Shown one piece after another: positions 5,926 through 8,047 of a DNA stretch of 8,047 nt; position 1 is the stretch's first letter; each line of letters opens with the position of its first letter. Below the pieces are notes generated by a model. It was not told where the DNA came from, did no database searches, and saw only the letters and a program-made list of their open reading frames with translations. The DNA is taken from positions 1 through 8,047 of the forward strand of contig DCDU01000027.1 in NCBI GenBank assembly GCA_002316585.1. The letters run 5' to 3'. The position numbers were made by a program, and so were the translations under genes. The stretch comes from Firmicutes bacterium UBA1047 (lineage in GTDB: Bacteria > Bacillota > Clostridia > Tissierellales > Sedimentibacteraceae).

Positions 5926-5952
5926 TCAATAATTTTATAAACAGGAGGAAAT

Positions 5953-6153
5953 ATGATAGAAGTTGTTGGAATCAATGGTGAAACTTTTTTAATCAATGCT
6001 GCTTTAATAGAAAAGATAGAATTTATTCCGGAAACAAAAATTACATTAACAACGGGAAAGTATTATTTAATCAGAGATAAAAAAGAAGAAATTGTAAATA
6101 AAATAATTACATATAATCAGAAAATAATAAGAGGCGTTACTGCCGGAGAGTAA
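5953..6153 (+). CDS. flbD: FlbD/SwrD family motor-power protein
   Basis: This 66-aa protein matches the small FlbD family, whose B. subtilis member SwrD (YlzI) supports swarming by increasing flagellar motor power. It is not the Caulobacter FlbD transcription regulator of the same name. Family features are the opening MIEVVGINGETFLINAALIE (residues 1-20), then IEFIPETKITLTTGKYYLI (22-40) and a charged C-terminal helix. The family's usual Pro-Asp-Thr reads Pro-Glu-Thr here. There is no signal peptide or membrane segment. AGGAGG (5943-5948) lies 4 nt before the ATG. It stands directly before motA (11-nt gap), which fits a role in torque. The previous gene is 166 bp away, so this may be the first gene of an internal transcript. 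Confidence 0.92.
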   Translation: MIEVVGINGETFLINAALIEKIEFIPETKITLTTGKYYLIRDKKEEIVNKIITYNQKIIRGVTAGE

Positions 6154-6164
6154 AGGGGAATGAC

Positions 6165-7016
6165 ATGAATATATCGTTTTTAATAGGTTTGCTGGCAGGA
6201 TTCGGATTGGTAATTTACGGAATAATGGGCAGCGGCTCCAGTCTTTCACAAGTATTGACAAGCTTTATCGACATGCCGAGTGTTTACATTACTTTTGGAG
6301 GGGCAATAGCAGCCACCGTAATGTCTGTCCCGGTAAAGTATTTAAAAGACGTACCTAAAAACCTTAAAGTATTAATGAAAAGAGAAAAAATAAATCTGAA
6401 TACTTATATCGACACAATCGAAGAACTTGCAAAAGAAGCCAGACTTAAAGGTCTTTTGGTTTTAGAAGAAAAGGTAAATAGCATGGATTTGCAGGATGAG
6501 TTTTTAAAATACTGCGTTATGCTTATTATAGATGCCATTGAGCCGACAAAGGTAAGAGCACAGATTGAAAATGAAATAGATTGCATAGAAGCGCGGCATT
6601 CATCCGCATGGAAGGTATTTGATACATTAGGATCCTTCGGGCCCTCATTTGGAATGTTGGGAACATTAATCGGACTTATAAATATGCTTGCAAACATGAA
6701 TCCGGAACAGGGAGCGGATGCTTTAGGGCAGGGTATGTCTGTGGCGTTGGTTACAACCTTTTACGGCTCGGTTCTTACAAATATGATATGCGCTCCCATA
6801 TCAAACAGATTAAAAGCAAAGCATGAGGAAGAAATGATTGCAAAAGAATTAATTATGGAAGGTGTTTTATCCATACAATCCGGCGAAAATCCAAAATATA
6901 TAAGGGAAAAGTTAAATTCATATATAACATATCAGGAAAGAGGCTCCATGCCGGGTGATAAAGAAGACGGAAAGCCTAAAAAAAGGTTTAAAAGAAAAAA
7001 AGAAGCTAATGCATAA
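6165..7016 (+). CDS. motA: Flagellar motor stator protein MotA
   Basis: MotA forms the ring of five around MotB. It conducts ions across the inner membrane and pushes on FliG. The 283-aa product shows four membrane segments by eye: about residues 3-21, 38-58, 155-178 and 189-211. The large cytoplasmic loop between TM2 and TM3 carries ARLKGLLVLEE, with Arg93 and Glu101 at the same spacing as the FliG-contacting R90 and E98 of E. coli. The two functional prolines are present as Pro160 (GPSFGMLGTLIG, TM3) and Pro211 (ICAPISN, TM4). The C-terminus is a lysine/arginine-rich tail (270-280). GGGG at 6155-6158 precedes the ATG by 6 nt. The coupling ion (proton or sodium) cannot be read from this sequence. 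The motB gene follows 21 nt after the stop. Confidence 0.97.
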   Translation: MNISFLIGLLAGFGLVIYGIMGSGSSLSQVLTSFIDMPSVYITFGGAIAATVMSVPVKYLKDVPKNLKVLMKREKINLNTYIDTIEELAKEARLKGLLVLEEKVNSMDLQDEFLKYCVMLIIDAIEPTKVRAQIENEIDCIEARHSSAWKVFDTLGSFGPSFGMLGTLIGLINMLANMNPEQGADALGQGMSVALVTTFYGSVLTNMICAPISNRLKAKHEEEMIAKELIMEGVLSIQSGENPKYIREKLNSYITYQERGSMPGDKEDGKPKKRFKRKKEANA

Positions 7017-7037
7017 AAGAAATGGGTTGTGGTGATT

Positions 7038-7838
7038 ATGGCAAGAAGAAAGAAGAGAGATACAGACGGAGGAGGAGCAAGCTGGATGGAAACATACAGC
7101 GATATGGTTACCTTGCTGTTAACATTTTTTATAATGTTATATGCTATGTCAACCATTGACGCTCAAAAATATGCTTCAATAATAGCTTCGATTTCCAAGG
7201 CAATGAATCCTGTTGCTTATCAAGAGCAGATGGAAGCCCAAGAAGCTCAGGAAATGATAGAATCAATTGATTCCAATGAAGAAGAAGAACCATATGAACT
7301 TAATATGCTTTATACATTGCTTAAACAATATGTTGAAGAAAATGAATTAGAGCAGCAGGTGATGGTTAAAAAAGCCGAGGAATATGTGTTTATCAGATTC
7401 TCTGATTCGGTTACATTCAGAGGATACAGCGACATATTGGAGCGCAGCGGAAAAGAGATACTTGACATATTGGCTGAAGGATTACAGCTGGTGGATGAAT
7501 ACATAGAAGAAGTTGTAATAGCAGGTCATACTGCCAAGGTTGAATATGATTATACAGATATTGACAGATCCTTATCAACCAACAGAGCAAATGTTGTTTT
7601 AAAGTATTTGGACGATAAACAGGTTATAGACTCGGCGAAGTATTTAGCAATAGGATATGGACTGTACAGCCCCATAGCTGATAACAGCACCCCTGAAGGA
7701 AGGGCAAAAAACAGAAGGGTTGAAATATACATCAGCAGAAAAGGCTATCCTATAAGTTACACCAAAAAAATTCAGGAAACAATCAATAAAAAAGAAGATG
7801 GAAATTTAGAGTATAAAAGAAATACATACATTGATTAA
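7038..7838 (+). CDS. motB: Flagellar motor stator protein MotB (OmpA-family peptidoglycan binding)
   Basis: MotB pairs with MotA and anchors the stator to peptidoglycan. I start it at ATG 7038 (266 aa, MARRKKRDTD). The GTG codons at 7029 and 7032 are in frame but overlap GGTGATT, which reads as the ribosome binding site. The single membrane helix (about 23-38) follows TYSDMVTLLL, whose Asp22 is the ion-binding aspartate. Residues 40-58 fit the plug segment, and 65-110 form an acidic, Gln/Glu-rich linker. The C-terminal OmpA-like domain (about 117-232) has AGHTA at 162-166, Arg183 in the TNRAN helix and GRAKNRRVEI at 221-230. The common GHTD reads GHTA, which I recall in other clostridial MotB. 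A lysine-rich tail of about 35 residues follows the domain. Only 26 bp separate it from fliM. Confidence 0.96.
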   Translation: MARRKKRDTDGGGASWMETYSDMVTLLLTFFIMLYAMSTIDAQKYASIIASISKAMNPVAYQEQMEAQEAQEMIESIDSNEEEEPYELNMLYTLLKQYVEENELEQQVMVKKAEEYVFIRFSDSVTFRGYSDILERSGKEILDILAEGLQLVDEYIEEVVIAGHTAKVEYDYTDIDRSLSTNRANVVLKYLDDKQVIDSAKYLAIGYGLYSPIADNSTPEGRAKNRRVEIYISRKGYPISYTKKIQETINKKEDGNLEYKRNTYID

Positions 7839-7864
7839 CAAAAACTACAGAATGAGGGCATATT

Positions 7865-8047
7865 ATGGCGGAAGTATTATCACAAAGCCAAATTGATGAG
7901 TTGCTTAATAATTTAAGCACCGGCGATGTAAGCCTGCAGGAATTAGAGGCAAGTGAAAAAAGAATAAAAGAATATGATTTCAGAAGTCCTAAAAAAATAA
8001 CAAAAGAAACCATCAGATTGATAACCGGTATTTATGAAAATTACTGC
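7865..8047 (+). CDS. fliM: Flagellar motor switch protein FliM, N-terminal part (runs off window)
   Basis: FliM forms the middle of the C ring and binds phosphorylated CheY to switch rotation. The frame is open from ATG 7865 to the window end (61 residues). It begins MAEVLSQSQIDELLNNL, the conserved CheY-P binding peptide (LSQxEID-LL type, here Gln for the usual Glu). The linker then leads to EYDFRSPKKITKETIRLITG, the start of the FliM middle domain. TGAGGG at 7853-7858 lies 6 nt before the ATG. A Firmicute FliY/FliN-type paralogue could share the N-terminal peptide, but YDFRSPKKI is typical of FliM. No fliL lies between motB and this gene. Confidence 0.93.
   Translation, partial: MAEVLSQSQIDELLNNLSTGDVSLQELEASEKRIKEYDFRSPKKITKETIRLITGIYENYC

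Noticed and set aside
6976..7016. Programmed -1 frameshift at the A-runs near the motA end
   Set aside because: A seven-A slippery sequence exists in the right phase, but the -1 frame stops within three codons and would only change the last residues of the tail.
7029..7037. GTG start of motB at 7029
   Set aside because: The GTG codons form part of the probable ribosome binding site GGTGATT, and the ATG at 7038 gives the usual MARRKK-type MotB start.
1..8047. Sigma-28-type flagellar promoters, CRISPR arrays, tRNA genes, insertion sequences
   Set aside because: Scanning for TAAA with a correctly spaced GCCGATA-like box, direct repeat-spacer patterns, tRNA arms or transposase motifs gave nothing convincing.

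Overview
This window is a stretch of a flagellar/chemotaxis (fla/che) operon. Every supportable gene is on the + strand. The order is: 3' end of fliG, fliH, fliI, fliJ, fliK, flgD, a small conserved flagellar operon gene of the TIGR02530 type, flgE (short hook protein), flbD/swrD, motA, motB, and the 5' end of fliM. The order, low GC, strong purine-rich ribosome binding sites, TTG starts, short Firmicute-type FlgD and FlgE, and FlbD/SwrD all point to a low-GC Firmicute. A motile anaerobic clostridial lineage is more likely than Bacillus, because motAB sit inside the operon. I cannot name a genus from the sequence.

Layout: positions 1-2797 encode the C ring end (FliG) and the type III export ATPase complex (FliH regulator, FliI ATPase, FliJ stalk). 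Positions 2834-5786 encode hook construction: FliK length control, FlgD scaffold, the TIGR02530 protein and FlgE. A 166-bp gap without a gene (5787-5952) follows. Positions 5953-7838 encode a torque module (FlbD/SwrD, MotA, MotB), and FliM (switch, CheY-P binding) begins at 7865 and runs off the window. Most genes overlap or lie within about 40 bp of each other, so they are probably co-transcribed and translationally coupled.

The genes work as one machine. FliH/I/J feed subunits to the export gate, FlgD and FlgE build the hook, FliK measures it, MotA/B drive rotation against FliG, and FliM receives the chemotaxis signal.

I found no undescribed system. The points that stand out are the flgE-flbD gap, a nine-copy decapeptide repeat in FliK, a run of seven glycines at four-residue spacing in FliH, and the lack of fliL between motB and fliM. 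The gap holds a GC-rich interspersed-repeat-like element with three mutually pairing arms, a promoter-like sequence whose -35 lies in the end of that element, and twin palindromes two helical turns apart. A partial relic of the same element may lie between fliJ and fliK.
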